From: Deroplatys truncata
Lineage: Eukaryota > Arthropoda > Insecta > Mantodea > Mantidae
Length of the DNA: 64,000 nt
Direction of reading: 5' to 3'
Assembly: GCA_030765065.1 (NCBI GenBank)
Contig: CM060983.1
Coordinates: forward strand, 50,776,067-50,840,066
Made by a program: the position numbers and the translations under genes. The notes below the pieces were generated by a model. The model did no database searches, was not told where the DNA came from, and saw nothing but the letters and a program-made list of their open reading frames with translations. Position 1 is the first letter of the stretch, and each line of letters begins with the position of its first letter. Positions 12,576 to 23,927 of the stretch are shown piece by piece.

Positions 12576-13290
12576 ATCATGGATATTTCTAAAGATAACA
12601 ATAGATTCTACAGTTTCACATGCTACAAGCTAGGTGAAAGAGCAAAAATTAAAAAAAAATGGAAAAAAAAATTCCACGAGGACTTGTTTGCTGTTTATAG
12701 TGATCAAGTGTGTTCTTTGATACCACTGCAAGTGATTTCCATCATTTGAAGAAGGGCGAGAGACTTTGAAAGACAACCCTCTTTCTGGCCGGCCTTGGGA
12801 AGCTGCGAACGAAAGAACCATTCAAAAAGTGAGGAACTTGGTGGAGGAACATCGACATAATATTACTGTTGAAATGCTAAGTATGGAAGTCGGTATCAAT
12901 GTTAGCAGCATTGACTGCATACTCCATGAACATTTAAAGCTGCAAAAAATCGGTGCAAAATGGTTTCCGCATTCTCTAACCAACGAAAAGAGAAGAGGAG
13001 AAAGGAATGCGGAAGGAAAATGCTGAGCCCTAAACGTTTGACAGATGTATTTACTAGTGCTGAAAGTTGGTTTTATTATTGTACCACACCAAATAAAGCA
13101 TAGAATTGTGTGTGGGTAAATGAGAATGATCCAAGACCAGTCGTTCTTCGACAGGATTTTCCTTCTCGGAAGCGAATGTTCATCGTGTTCTTCAACTATA
13201 AAGGACGATTAGGGTTAACTGCATGCCAGAAGGAATGACAATGAATGGTGAATACTGTGGCTCTTAAACAGACGTTAGAAATTTAAAAGG
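12576..13290 (+). pseudogene. mariner transposase remnant
   Basis: A decayed transposase begins MDISKDNNRFYSFTCYKLGE near 12578. It continues at 12766-13026 with NPLSGRPWEAANERTIQKVR and later ILHEHLKLQKIGAKWFPHSL, the second helix-turn-helix and linker of a mariner-type protein. Beyond that, other frames show a DQSSFFDRIFLLGS-like block and CMPEGMTMNGEYCGS near 13220-13265, typical of the middle of the catalytic domain. The last catalytic motif is absent and the 3' end is lost. No terminal inverted repeats were recognised. At least three frame changes are needed to follow the similarity, so it is inactive. Confidence 0.72.
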
Positions 13291-13475
13291 CATAAAGTAT
13301 GACGACGATATAGGAAAATGTGCGATATGTGGTGAAGTAAACACGGATTTTCACTGTATATTATACTGTAATTAAACAAAAACATGGACAGAACAATTTT
13401 GACAACAGAAATGGAAAACCTTGAAGTGGCAAATATTAATAAGGAAGATTCTGACTGTAAAAGAGGATAAATTAT
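13291..13475 (+). pseudogene. possible LINE C-terminal zinc-knuckle remnant
   Basis: A short reading near 13297-13375 gives KYDDDIGKCAICGEVNTDFH followed by CILYCN. The pattern Cys-x2-Cys, then His-x4-Cys, resembles the zinc knuckle near the C-terminus of many LINE ORF2 proteins. No reverse transcriptase is attached, so this is only a suggestion. Confidence 0.3.
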
Positions 13476-13951
13476 AAGAGCTACGGATAACTATTTGGGT
13501 AAAGTTTGTGCTGTTATGTGTTCCTTTTATGTTTTCTATCTGTGTTATACATCCAGCCAGTCACTTTACGTTGCTTGTCCCCTTGCTTAACGCACTCTCT
13601 GGTGCTCTCTTTTTTTTTCTCCTCTCTGGTTTGCTTACGTGGCATGTGCTTTGGCCGTACGCGAGGAGTGGCGGATTTCTGTCGCATTGCAGGGATAGCT
13701 CTCTGCCCGGCAACAACTCATCCGGATTGTGGAAGTTTTTTGTAATGGATTTAAGGAACGTCTTTTGTGATTATTTGTGGATCGGCCTTATGTAAAGGTA
13801 GGCTTTGTTATCAGTTTTATATCTTGGTAATGGTGAGTGAATTTTGGGGCGGAAAACGTAATGTGTGTTTTAAAATACCAATTCGTAAAGTGACTGGCTC
13901 TTGGAATTGTTCATATGTTTAGTGTGTTTTGGTTCTTTTCTAGCTGAGTGA
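13476..13951. other. unassigned sequence
   Basis: Two overlapping open stretches near 13506-13795 are rich in Leu, Cys and Phe and lack any known domain. They look like chance frames in pyrimidine-rich DNA. No element boundary was recognised. Confidence 0.3.
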
Positions 13952-14303
13952 TATTTTCAGTACGTGATTTTCAGTGCATAGTTAGTTTAAAATTACAGAA
14001 ATTCTGTTGTGTTAATTATGAGAGCAGTAATTGCAGTTGAGTTATATTTTCAGTACGTGATTTTCAGTGCATAGTTAGTTTAAAATTACAGAAATTCGGA
14101 GAGCAGTAATTGCAGTTGAATTATATTTTCAGTACGTGATTTTCAGTGCATAGTTAGTTTAAAATTACAGAAATTCTGTTGTGTTAATTATGAGAGCAGT
14201 AATTGCAGTTGAGTTATATTTTCAGTACGTGATTTTCAGTGCATAGTTAGTTTAAAATTACAGAAATTCTGTTGTGTTAATTATGAGAGCAGTAATTGCA
14301 GTT
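13952..14303 (+). repeat. tandem repeat, four units of about 79-93 bp
   Basis: Units start at about 13952, 14045, 14124 and 14217, each opening TATTTTCAGTACGTGATTTT and continuing to AGAGCAGTAATTGCAGTT. The second unit lacks a short segment (TCTGTTGTGTTAATTAT) present in the others. The units are nearly identical, so the array is young. A diffuse TCAGTACGTG / TCAGTGCATAG motif occurs within each unit. Confidence 0.92.
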
Positions 14304-15861
14304 AAAACCCAATCAAGCTGAACCCAATCATGCTGAACTTTCGTAACTGAAAACGGTTGGGTTGTAAAGTACATCTAGCTCAGCTGGACTTTGAAGCTCA
14401 CTGTTACTAGAATTTCATAAAAGTCTGTTTCGGTTTTGATCAACATTCTTAGCAAGTCTTTGACTAGATAAACATAATTAAATATATTGGTCTGATGTTT
14501 ATAGTGGCCTTGTTTTATAAACTTTCTAAATTGATTTTGTTTGTTGAATTTTTGGTTTTACTTAATTTTTGCTGTATTTAAAACTTGCCTTACTGCTCTG
14601 CTCAATTGGTTTTGGTTGGTTTACTATTTAAGCCATCTTTGTTTTACAGTTATTCTTTTAAGGTTGCTTTACGGTTCTGGTTATTAATGTTTGTTTATTA
14701 TTATTAAAGTACCCTAAAAAAACTTATCAATAGTAGTATATTTTTGAGAGTTCTGGTTTCCATTTTGTTTTCCCCTACGGCACTCGTTAGGGCTTCCCTT
14801 TTCGCTTGGCCGGGGTTCCCTAACTCAGTCAAACCTTTCTTAAGCGTCTGCATGGTTTCGCTGCCTTGCTCCAGTGTTGTGTTTTGGGAGAAACAGCGGA
14901 ACCATTGCAAGTTAAAGAGAAATGTTAAGAATGACTACAAAGAAAATAGACAGTGGGACATCAATACACAGAAAACCAGGAGTTGTGTGTGTGTGTGTGT
15001 GTGTGTGTGTTGAGACCATAGATTAGCATCGGCAAACAATCAAGGAGTAAATTTATAGCGTAAATAGCCTAATATATTTCAAATGTTACTATTATAATCT
15101 AAAATGTATTTGATTTTGTAATGATTAGTGGTAACCCACCACAGATAAATAATAAGTTCACCACGCGGCAACAAATAGCTTTTCACGCACGCTATAAGGC
15201 AGCAAGTAATTGTAATATACATTAACAGGTAAATAATTCATTAGTAACGTAAGTTCAACAGCGCGCCACAGCGGGACTAATGTACAAATAATTTAAGCTC
15301 AATAAACTAGACTGATGATGACCGTTATGCAACGAACACAGGTTTAAATAGGCCGATCCAGGCGACAGTGAGACAGTCAGACTGTCTCCTTGCTTCGTAG
15401 GGTCACTAGCACAAGCCGCCGGGGCGCGAAGACACATGAAACGGTAAAGAGACCAAACCTTACAAAACTCTCTGTTCTATTCATGCTCCCATGTACCCGT
15501 CGTGACCTAGCTTCGCCGAATGGACGATCCCAGAAGTGTTCGAGCCCAGTGGGCTTGCCTACTAGCGTGTCTTGCATCGTCAAGTGGAACTTGGCCCAGC
15601 CTAGTAGATCACCGACGTCCTTTCGGATCGGTGTGACGAATCCTACTCGATCCCTCGGAGCCCCCTCACTCAGGGAAGAGTAAGCGGTGCCATAGCCTGG
15701 CGATGGGGCCTTCTCCTTGTATCGGACCTCTGTAGTAACGACACGCAATCTTGGACGACGCAAGGTCCACAACAGATTTAATTATGCAATCTTGAGTATT
15801 AAGAAATAAATATTTATTCATCCATACTATGTCTCTTATGTTTTGAATCCTTCATTTGAAG
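14304..15861. other. unassigned region with GT microsatellite and GC-rich block
   Basis: 14984-15010 is a (TG)n run. 15380-15770 is distinctly GC-richer than its surroundings. On the minus strand this block ends in a TATTTAAA-type box (near 15340), followed about 30 bases on by a TCATCAGTC initiator-like sequence, so it could be an LTR or promoter remnant. No convincing protein was found. Confidence 0.35.
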
Positions 15862-16199
15862 AGCTGAGGCGGGGCGTCCAAAGACAGAAACTTCAAGGCT
15901 TTTGCATGACAATGTGTCTCCTCACAGAACAGCGGCAAATTTGAGGAAACTGGAAACCCCTCAAGTCCAGTTGCTTGACCATCCACCCTAAAGTCCTGAC
16001 CTTGCACTTTAGCTGTTTCGTCCAGTGAAATCTTGTATTGCTGGAAAACCTTTTACACGAGTGCAGGACCTTTCTCAGGCTATAAATTCAACTCTGTTGG
16101 CAATACCTCAGTCTGAGTATCATAGTGCTTTTGACAAGTGGTTGCACCGTCTACAACTGTGTATGGAGAGGGATGGAGACTACTTTGAAGGACTGTGAG
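15862..16199 (+). pseudogene. mariner transposase C-terminal remnant
   Basis: Only the C-terminal third survives. One frame near 15905 reads LLHDNVSPHRTAANLRKLET and then QLLDHPP, the second catalytic aspartate region. The end near 16120-16195 reads FDKWLHRLQLCVERDGDYFE when frames are followed, a hallmark of a mariner C-terminus. Stops and frame changes interrupt it, and no termini were found. Confidence 0.65.
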
Positions 16200-17009
16200 G
16201 ATAAGTTTTTGAATGCCATCCTTAGTTTGGACTTTACGATGATCTTGCAAAACTTTTTGAGTGTCCCTCACACAAGTGGATCATTCTTGGCTGAGACAGA
16301 CTATACACGTTCTGCTGGTAAGGCGACTTCCCCGACACACGAGTCATACGCCTCTGCGGAAGCACTAGGCGGGTTGAATTCTAGGCTCAGCGGCTAGACA
16401 AGTGACGTCATACAACATGTAGCACACCTTGAAATGAACACCCACTACACTTGTTAGTTCATGAAGGTTTCACTAGCCTTGCACCTGTGAACCTGAGCTG
16501 AACAAAATCACTGCTGGTCAAACTTGGCGTGTCCCATGAAAATTTAGAAAAAAGTAGGGGGAACTCTCTAATCACCCGCTTCCTTCCTTCCTTCCACATC
16601 GGAGGGATCAAGCCTTTTCTTGCGGCTGCACGCGAAGTATCGACTTATGAAATTAGAGCCAGATAACATGACAACAAAGGTATAGTGAAACACGTAACAT
16701 TTTTATGCTGTCAATCAAACACGAGGCCCAACTTACGTGAACCTTGGCTATTCTGGTTTGAGTACAACAATTCATTATAGATGGAAGATAAAATTCTATT
16801 CTTGTCTGCTGTTACATAAAAATAAAGATACAAGTATTTACTGTTATTACCCGTAAGCACTTTACATACTACCAGCTGGTTTGCCCGGCGTGACTTTTAA
16901 ATCTCGAATGGTCATTTAATTTCATTTACGTTTACCGTATTCTTTATGTCATTACCAAGACCTACAAAACTTTTCTGATGAATTCTTGCTTTTAACTTTT
17001 TACTTTCAC
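16200..17009. other. unassigned spacer
   Basis: No gene is supported. A small (TTCC)n tract lies near 16580-16596. The rest is AT-rich and featureless. Confidence 0.35.
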
Positions 17010-17540
17010 TGGCATCTATCTACAGTAGGAAAGAGGAAGTATTGTATTCCACACAAAAATCCAGGAAAACATGCTTTGAAGTCCCCCGAATAAAAAGGAA
17101 AGCGTATTTTTAGAAAAAGGCGTGTTTGTGAACAGCGTGACTTAAGAAGTGGGTTAAATACCAAACTGGGTATAAACTACCCTTTACATGGAAGTAAACG
17201 TTCCTAATTTCTGATTTACTCAAAAAATGGATAACGACTTTGTTAAATTGCCACATGTTTAAAACATTTGCATTACAAAATGTATATCTTGAATTTTCTA
17301 CGAATAGCCTGTAAAGTCCTCTTCATTCTGAACGATTTTTGATGTAACTGGCAACCCATACAAGATAGACAAATCATTATTATACGAAAATGTAGATCTT
17401 GTTAGGTATTTATTAATAACTTAAATTTTCCAGTACGTTATCATATACTTTTTAACTCGCTGAGTCACCATTATTTGTTTCTGGCATTGTGATGCAAGAT
17501 CTTTAGTTTATTTCAAAGCCAGTATAGCGAACAAATTTTT
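17010..17540 (+). mobile_element. repeat H, diverged partial copy
   Basis: Plus-oriented and old. GAAGTATTGTATTCCACAC lies near 17037, and CCCTTTACATGGAA near 17183. ATTCTGAACGATTTTTGATG near 17326 is followed by CTGGCAACCCATACAAG. It is interrupted and shortened at its 3' side, where the next copy begins. Confidence 0.6.
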
Positions 17541-18140
17541 ACTTTCTCTATTGCGTATAGTAAGTAGGGGAAGTATTGCATTCCACCCAAAAATTCGATA
17601 CCGCGATGTCACCGGATATACATGTTTTGAGGTGCACTGAATGCATATAAAGCATTTTTGGAAACAGGTCCGTGTGTGTGTCTGTCTGTGAACAGCATAA
17701 CTCAGAAACGAACAGTCGGATAAACACCAAACTTGGTATTTAGGTGACACGAAGGTTTTCAAAAAAATCCCCCATCCAAGATTACCCTTTACATGGAATA
17801 TTTTTCGAAAATTTTAATTTTTTCTAAAATGCCTCTAACGATTTTGATTAAAATATCGTATATTTAAGATACTTTCATGAGAAATAAAATTTATATCTTG
17901 AATTTTCTGGGAATGTCTCCAAAAGTATTCTTCATTGTGAACGACTTTTGCATAACTGGTAAACCATAAGAGATGGACAAACTTTTACTACACAAAAAAT
18001 GTAGATCGTGTTAAAATACACAATTTATGTCATATACATTTTTTTGTTGAGTGAACGATTTTCGAGATATTGCTTGTTATTCCCTTAAAATTTCCAATAA
18101 TTATACTTATTTTCTCAAATGGGAATTCGTTATTCATTTT
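17541..18140 (+). mobile_element. repeat H copy ending at a newer H insertion
   Basis: Begins ACTTTCTCTATTGCGTATAG and follows the subfamily A consensus up to GGGAATTCGTTATTCATTTT at 18121-18140. There the next copy starts in the same direction. Its distal 230 bases are not seen on the far side. Confidence 0.75.
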
Positions 18141-18960
18141 ACTTTCACTACTACGTATAGTAAGTAGGGGAAGTATTGTATTCCACCCAAATATTCTATA
18201 TGGAGTTTTTAGTGGAAATATATCCTTTGAAGCTCTAGTAGAAAAGGAAAAAAAATCATTTTTAGAAAAAGGTCCGCGCGCGCGTGTCTGTGAACAGTAT
18301 TAACTCAAAAACGAAAACAAGTTTGGTATGTAGGCTCAGTACCTTCAAAACATACGACACGAAGATTTTCAAGAAAATCCTCTACCCCAAACTACCCTTT
18401 AGATGGAATATTTTTCGGATTTTTTTATTTTCTATAAAATGTCTCTATTTTGATTAACATATCATATATTAGAGATATGTACATGGCAAATAAAATGTGT
18501 ATCGTGAGTTTGCTGGGATTAGCCTGTGAAGTTTACTTCAGTTGGAAGGAATTTTATATAATCTTGTGCAAGTGCTTAATGTTAAGCGATAGATGAAAAC
18601 GTACAACACAAAAATGTTGATCTGTTTAGAGTGCAAATTTACTGAAATAAGTTTTTCTGTGGCATAAGCCATTTCTGATCTCATCTGTTAAATGTTCAGA
18701 TTGTTCATTACTTGGTCATTCTTTAAGTCCTTTCAGCATTCATTTGTTCCTCGCGATTGCATTGAAACAGTATGGAATTTTAAGGACAGCATATAGCGTC
18801 CAGTTCTTAAACATTTGACTATCACTGTTCTCTTTGTATCTATAACGAAATGTGTAATGCAGCTATTTCTGCAAAGGTTTATTTGGATTAAAATGTAATA
18901 GATAAAAAATAAGCTTTAGTAACAATAGTTTGTATACCCACTAATAAGCGATAGTCATGT
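18141..18960 (+). mobile_element. repeat H, subfamily B copy
   Basis: Begins ACTTTCACTACTACGTATAG. Its microsatellite site near 18271 is a run of CG and TG units, unlike the GT runs elsewhere. The distal half is the subfamily B type, with GGCATAAGCCATTTCTGATC near 18662, GATTGCATTGAAACAG near 18756 and AGCTATTTCTGCAAAGG near 18862. It ends near CCCACTAATAAGCGATAGTC. Confidence 0.7.
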
Positions 18961-19680
18961 TTTTTCTACAGATGTTTGTTATTTTGACAAAGCCTTCAAC
19001 TTTATAGCCCTAAACTTAAAACCTTTTTTTCGCGTTACTTTTTCCCATTCTTTCCAAAGAATGTCAAAGAAATCTTGGCGCTTATGAATTACATTCATTC
19101 CTGCTGAGAAAGGAGGTAGGGAGGTAGGCAGTGGTTAAGTTGTTGAAGAAGATGGAATAACGGATCCTTTTTAGATAACTTTAAAGGCTAGGTGGAAGAT
19201 ACTTTAGCTGTAGTGATGGCGGCTGGATATGGCTGCGGTAATATCCTATCGGTTATGAATCGAGCAATTTATGCGGTAGAATTGTATGTTAATAAAAGTA
19301 TCGCCCACGGCGGTCTTGCTGAAGGCCTCACGTTGCTGAACATAAAATATAGCCCGAGGTAAACCGTCAATCATACTGCCATGTCAACATGCGAAGTCCG
19401 GCAGCTATAACAGAGGTAACGAGCTTCAGCTTGCGTGTTGTGGGATACTTATTGCTTTTTCTTCTTCTTTTATAAATCTTATACAGGATAAATGCTATCA
19501 TGTTTTTATGCTTGTAGTAGCATAATCACTTCAGTATTCCCCCCTAATGCATTTCGGACCGGCTTCTGAAACGTCAGATATCATTGCCGATGCATCTAAG
19601 ATACCTTGAGATACCACACGAGACATGTTTTCATTTTTGAAATTAATTTTAGAAATTACGCCATAAATAATTAAGGATTA
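18961..19680. other. unassigned spacer
   Basis: No reading frame or repeat recognised. The stretch 19200-19450 is GC-richer than its neighbours but has no identifiable product. Confidence 0.3.
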
Positions 19681-19755
19681 CCTCTGTGGTTGACTAATCA
19701 GGATTCTAACTTCTCAACACAGGGATGCAGGGCTCGATTCCCGGCTGATATGAAT
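19681..19755 (+). repeat. tRNA-derived SINE fragment
   Basis: The stretch from CCTCTGTGGTTGACTAATCA to GGGCTCGATTCCCGGC has an A-box-like start and a B box (GGCTCGATTCC). The spacing is about 45 bases, typical of tRNA-related SINE heads in arthropods. It cannot fold as a normal tRNA and has no tail beyond 19760. Confidence 0.5.
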
Positions 19756-19849
19756 ATGGGAGTAAATGTGAATATATTTAATAGTAAAAATTGGATGCGT
19801 TACATTCACATAACTTCTCTACCCATTCTTCAAAACTATTCTTACAAAA

Positions 19850-20390
19850 GTTACTAGACGGTAACCAGTAGGCTTCTCTTACGGATACCCCTACTTCAGG
19901 GAATAGCGACCCTGTCGACGTGATGCTCCTGGTCCTCCTGACCCGGGAGGTAATGCCTAGTAAGGGCCCCTTGCCAGGGTTACGGCGAAGACTGCAACGG
20001 TCGACGAAGCGATTTGAGACCAGGTGAACATCACAGCGACTTGGAGAGCGGAAGCAGCAACCCTCACTGTTGGGGTCACGCCGGTCCCGCAGTTGATTTA
20101 ACCATTTTTTCTCTACACTTAGCTGGAATATCAAGAATGTCAAAACAGTTGCTTGGTTGGAAACAATGAGGTACCAGCCCTACCACCAACCTTACCCTGC
20201 GCAGCGCCAGGGGAAATTGTTATTACTACTGATACTCTCAAAGAAGATAGACGACCTTCTATTTTTTATGCGACCAATGCTAAAGTACAAGCCGAGAGGG
20301 GAAAGAGGAGTTGGAAGACCCTAGATAAGATGTTTGGACCAATGAGACGCAACAGATCGTAAAGTCTAATGCCTGAAGAAGAAGAAGAAG
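19850..20390 (+). pseudogene. possible LINE, ends fused by internal deletion
   Basis: A GC-rich 5' region leads to a frame near 20123 reading WNIKNVKTVAW, similar to the conserved start of the LINE apurinic endonuclease. Soon after, at 20265-20360, comes AKVQAERGKRSWKTLDKMFG, which resembles the basic tail of LINE proteins. A GAA-rich run at 20377-20391 follows. If correct, nearly the whole ORF2 is missing between the two. The identification rests on short motifs. Confidence 0.33.
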
Positions 20391-21189
20391 ACAAAAGTTA
20401 CTATTCTTACAGTTTTTGCGCTATGATCAGATAAATGGCAGACATTTAAAACAATGATATTTTTACAGAGTTCAGAGTTTATTTTAGTTATAACAATGTT
20501 TTGTGTGTAACATTTTTTATATTACATCTTAATCATTTTGGTAGATCTACTATATATCCTTTGGCACAGTACATACAAAATTTCACATCCTTGTGACAGA
20601 AAAAAAAACATAGATTTTAGACGCCTCTTAAAAAGAAACAATATCTAAGCTAGGACCGATTAACAACACTGTTTCTCGTTTTTTCCTTTTGTATCGGATC
20701 GGATGGTCTGTCAGAAAATTCTCCAGACCCCATACACTTGGAGTGGGATCCTGCAGCATGTAATGGAGATACCACATGACAAGCCATATTTGGGCAAATA
20801 CATAACGTTTAATCTGTATATCGAGATAGCCCTGTGAATGGTATTCAGGTTTCCATGAATTTTATGTTAGATCCAGTGCAAGTTTCGGGAATGCAGGTTG
20901 TGAACCTTCAATGAAGGGTATCAATGTTTTGGCAACGGATTCAATAAGGTGAATTGCAAACGCTGTGTCCATATTGCTTTTCTGCTGTGGGTATTATGGC
21001 ATTTGTAGGCGAAGGCCTTTCAGTCTATCGATATTTCGGCGTATCGAAAAAAATACTCTCCAGATATTCTTTCAAGGTAGGTTAGGATACTTGTCCTCTA
21101 TAGTCGAAGTAGAAGAACGTCTCAACAGAATATGACGGTACAGCTATTTATTAGTTGGAAGTGGACCCCCAGAGAAAAATCTCTCTGCG
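20391..21189. other. unassigned, possibly distal part of the next LINE
   Basis: On the minus strand a frame near 21080-21030 gives YLREYFFRYAEISID, which could continue the C-terminal domain of the LINE ending at 21190. Sequence as far as 20690 might belong to it. Nothing else was recognised. Confidence 0.3.
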
Positions 21190-21565
21190 GCGAAAAATGG
21201 CATGGCGCATTAGTTTCCCATTACTAGACTGAAATTATCCATTTTCCTTGAGGTATCCCAGATCGAACATGTTTTAATAAACAATACTAAACTCATTTCA
21301 GATACTGTTATTAGTCCGAGACCACGATGGGCTACCAGAGTTGAGATTCTGCCACTTTGTACACATGGCCACTCCGCAGATAATACAACAATACTAACTC
21401 GATGCGTTGGGATATTTCTGTCGGAAGTGGTATAACTTGCGCCATATGCCATAACTTGGATAAGGCAAAGAGATTAATAAACCAAACTATCTGAAGAATA
21501 TTTAGGTTTCTACTTAAGTGGCGTTGTAAAGTGTAGTGGATTTTATTGAGCAAAGATACAGTGAC

Positions 21566-21689
21566 CTATATTGGGCGTGAAAGACCGGTAATTTGCTCAG
21601 AGGCCTCTTTATCAGACTTCACGTAAAAGAACCTCAAGCCTGATAAGAGGTCTCTGAGCAAAATTGCCGGTCTTTCAGGCCCAATATAG
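21566..21689. repeat. 124 bp hairpin, two 50 bp arms
   Basis: Arms 21566-21615 and 21640-21689 are near-perfect reverse complements (outer ends CTATATTGGGC and GCCCAATATAG) around a 24-base loop. It lies inside the LINE between its palm and C-terminal domain. It could be a fold-back miniature element or a simple inverted duplication. No separate target duplication is obvious because the arm ends are themselves TA-rich. Confidence 0.92.
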
Positions 21690-22260
21690 AATGGTACGCT
21701 AAGAATCACAGCAGTTAAAGAGCGCCCATAAATAAAACAAATTAGTGGTCCTTGATGAATGTCCGCTAAAATTAATATCCGAGTTCAGCTCCCAAAACGG
21801 ATTAATGAGGATTTCTGATGGTTAATCTTCGCAGGAGATGCCTGCTCATGAATCTGTATTATTTCGAAGAGCAAAAGTAATTCTTGGGTATGACCAAGGA
21901 ACAAGGCTATTTCTTGGACATAAATCTTTATAGTGAGTAATTCTGTCGACATAGCAGTTGAAAATAAATGTTTAATCATCAAACGAACCAACGATTCAGT
22001 ACAAAAGGTAAACAACAACATAGACAAGGGACATCCTTGGCGTACACCACTCAAAATGTGAATAGGCCTAGTAAAAGGCACATTTTTGTGTAAGCTGAGG
22101 TAGGCAGAGGTGTATGATAATTTAATATCCCTGAGGAGGCGAACAGGAATACTCATGCATTGTAAGGCACCAAATAAGTAGTATGATCAACAATATCAAA
22201 TTTCTTCAAGGTTCAGAGACAGAAGAGCAGCCTCTTCCTCGGGATGTTCCTCCATATATA

Positions 22261-23276
22261 TAGGGTCTTTCAACAAGAGTGTCCTAACTTTGAACTTAAA
22301 TAAAACACGTTCTACAAAGATAGATGTTTATTTCTTTTTTAGTTTGGATTATAATGTCATTACGTGTGGAAGAGAACATCAGTTAAGCGACCGCCGCAAC
22401 TTCGTTGGGTTGCGCGTAAACGGTTGACCCAATTTTCAATAACAGAAGAACGTAAATTAGGTCCAACTTCACGAACAACATGCGTGATGTTATTCACAAG
22501 ATCATTTACTGTTTCTGGTTTTTTGACATAAACTCTAGATTTAACATAACACCACAAGAAGTAATCCAACGGCGTTAAATCACATGACCTCGGGGGCCAG
22601 TTAACATCACCACCACGGAGAAATGATGAAACCTCTGGACTTCTCCTTCAAAAGATCGATTGTTTCCAGAGCAGTATGACATGTGGCACCATCCTGCTGG
22701 AACCAGATGTTTCTGAGTTCCATACTATCCAATGAGGCCAAAAATAGTCCCTTATAAGAGCCCGGTATCTTTCTCCATTGATAGAGCTTCTCCATCTTCA
22801 TCTTGGAAAAATTAAGGATCAATGATTCCGCCATAACAAAATCCACACCACACAGTAACCTTTTGGGGATGAATCTACATTGGATTGCAATTGCTCCAAT
22901 AGTGGCCATTTTGTATGTTAACACAACCATCCATCCAAAAGTGGGCTTCGTCGCTGAAGATGATTTTTTGACAAAAATCCGGGTCAGCTTCCAATTGCTT
23001 CATAGCCCAGTCAGCGAATACACGGCGCAACCGTTGGGCTTTCGCAGGGACGATTATGCACATAGTAAACTTCAAGCAATACCCGGAAGGTTTGGCGAAC
23101 AGATGATCCATTTTGACAATAAATTTTCACAACTTCTACGCGTTGCTGAGTGCTGTAACGTTCCATGGCTATTTGTCAATAACAACTGTAATCACATGAT
23201 AAAAATGACTGCTGTAACTCAATAACAACGGCAGCTATCACATGTTAAATATAGGACACGCTTGTTGAAAGACCCT
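22261..23276 (-). mobile_element. D41D mariner, internally deleted, nested in a LINE
   Basis: About 1,016 bp with inverted termini of about 27 bases: left GGGTCTTTCAACAAGAGTGT, right its reverse complement with one change, each flanked by TA. The minus-strand transposase starts near 23168 (MERYSTQQRVEVVKIYCQNG). It then jumps, with roughly 100 codons of helix-turn-helix missing, to AQRLRRVFADWAMKQ near 23043. IIFSDEAHFWMDG and WFQQDGATCHTALET follow. With one frame change comes WPPRSCDLTPLDYFLW. I count 41 residues between the last two catalytic aspartates, the D41D spacing of the rosa/Visitor mariner group. It ends VLFHT near 22363. A deletion and frame change make it inactive. Confidence 0.88.
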
Positions 23277-23739
23277 ATATAACTGCATCGCGTAGTTATA
23301 TCAATTTATGGGTTAATTTTTTGCCCGGAAATCCACAGGTTTGTTCAGGACCAATCAATACTGACAGTCCTTGGCGCAGCCTGCTAGCTAAATTTTTGTA
23401 AAAATCTTAAAATCAATATTCAGCAGCATTATAGACTACAGCTGGTAAAGTATCCGGATCTAATACGTTTTGGAATTAGGATTACAATGCATTCGTTGAA
23501 TCCCGACAAGTTTTCGCGCATTCATCAACCTTAACATACGGTCTATAATAATAGGCCATAATACTTTGTAGAGGGTATAGTTAATGTCATCTGGTCCTTG
23601 TGCAGAATTGTTACTCGCATTAGAGCTGACTCTCGAAGTTCATCCATAGTAATGGGCGCTTCCATTGCATCTTGGTTATTTTCTTCTAAAGTTCTGCCAA
23701 TAGCCTTATAGAGGACTAGAACTTAAATAGCATTTAAGA

Positions 23740-23920
23740 TTTAGAGATTTTGATTTGCATTTTAAGTTATGCTGTTCATAGACACATCTTTGTTCTAAAA
23801 AATTTTATTGGTAGGGTTCAGAGGGGCTCAAAAGCTTTATTTCTTGTGAAATCTCGGTATGAATTGTTAAGTGGGTTACAATACTTCCTCTACTTACTGT
23901 AGGTACGTAGTAGTGAAAGT
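23740..23920 (-). mobile_element. repeat H fragment (proximal end only)
   Basis: Minus-oriented piece carrying TTAAGTTATGCTGTTCATAG, GTGAAATCTCGGTATGAATT and the terminus CTACTTACTGTAGGTACGTA then GTAGTGAAAGT. The rest is absent. It abuts the next copy tail-to-head. Confidence 0.7.
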
Positions 23921-23927
23921 AAAAAAA

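Larger units (their letters stand above)
21190..23725 (-). pseudogene. LINE ORF2 (reverse transcriptase), split by a mariner
   Basis: Non-LTR retrotransposon remnant on the minus strand. Starting near 23720, one reads EAPITMDELRES, then the early reverse-transcriptase motifs with ILIPKR and QAAPRTVS-like blocks, then EQTCG-FPGKK. After the inserted mariner the palm resumes at 22245 with HPEEEAALLSLNLEEI, SYTSAYLSLHKN and ILSGVRQGCPLSMLLF. The catalytic YADD box position reads YVQEI, so it is dead. The C-terminal domain follows at 21553-21210: VWFINLFALSKLWHMAQVIP and then a GLGLI block. At least six frame changes or stops are present. The GVRQGCPLSMLLF and SKLW motifs suggest an L1/Tx1-like clade, which is tentative. 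Confidence 0.8.

Noticed and set aside
15377-15772. A 131-codon minus-strand frame in GC-rich DNA
   Set aside because: GC-rich DNA produces long chance frames; the residues form no known domain and the block looks more like a promoter or LTR remnant.
19681-19755. A functional tRNA gene
   Set aside because: It has A- and B-box-like boxes but cannot form a proper cloverleaf with matched acceptor and anticodon stems; SINE remnant is the better reading.
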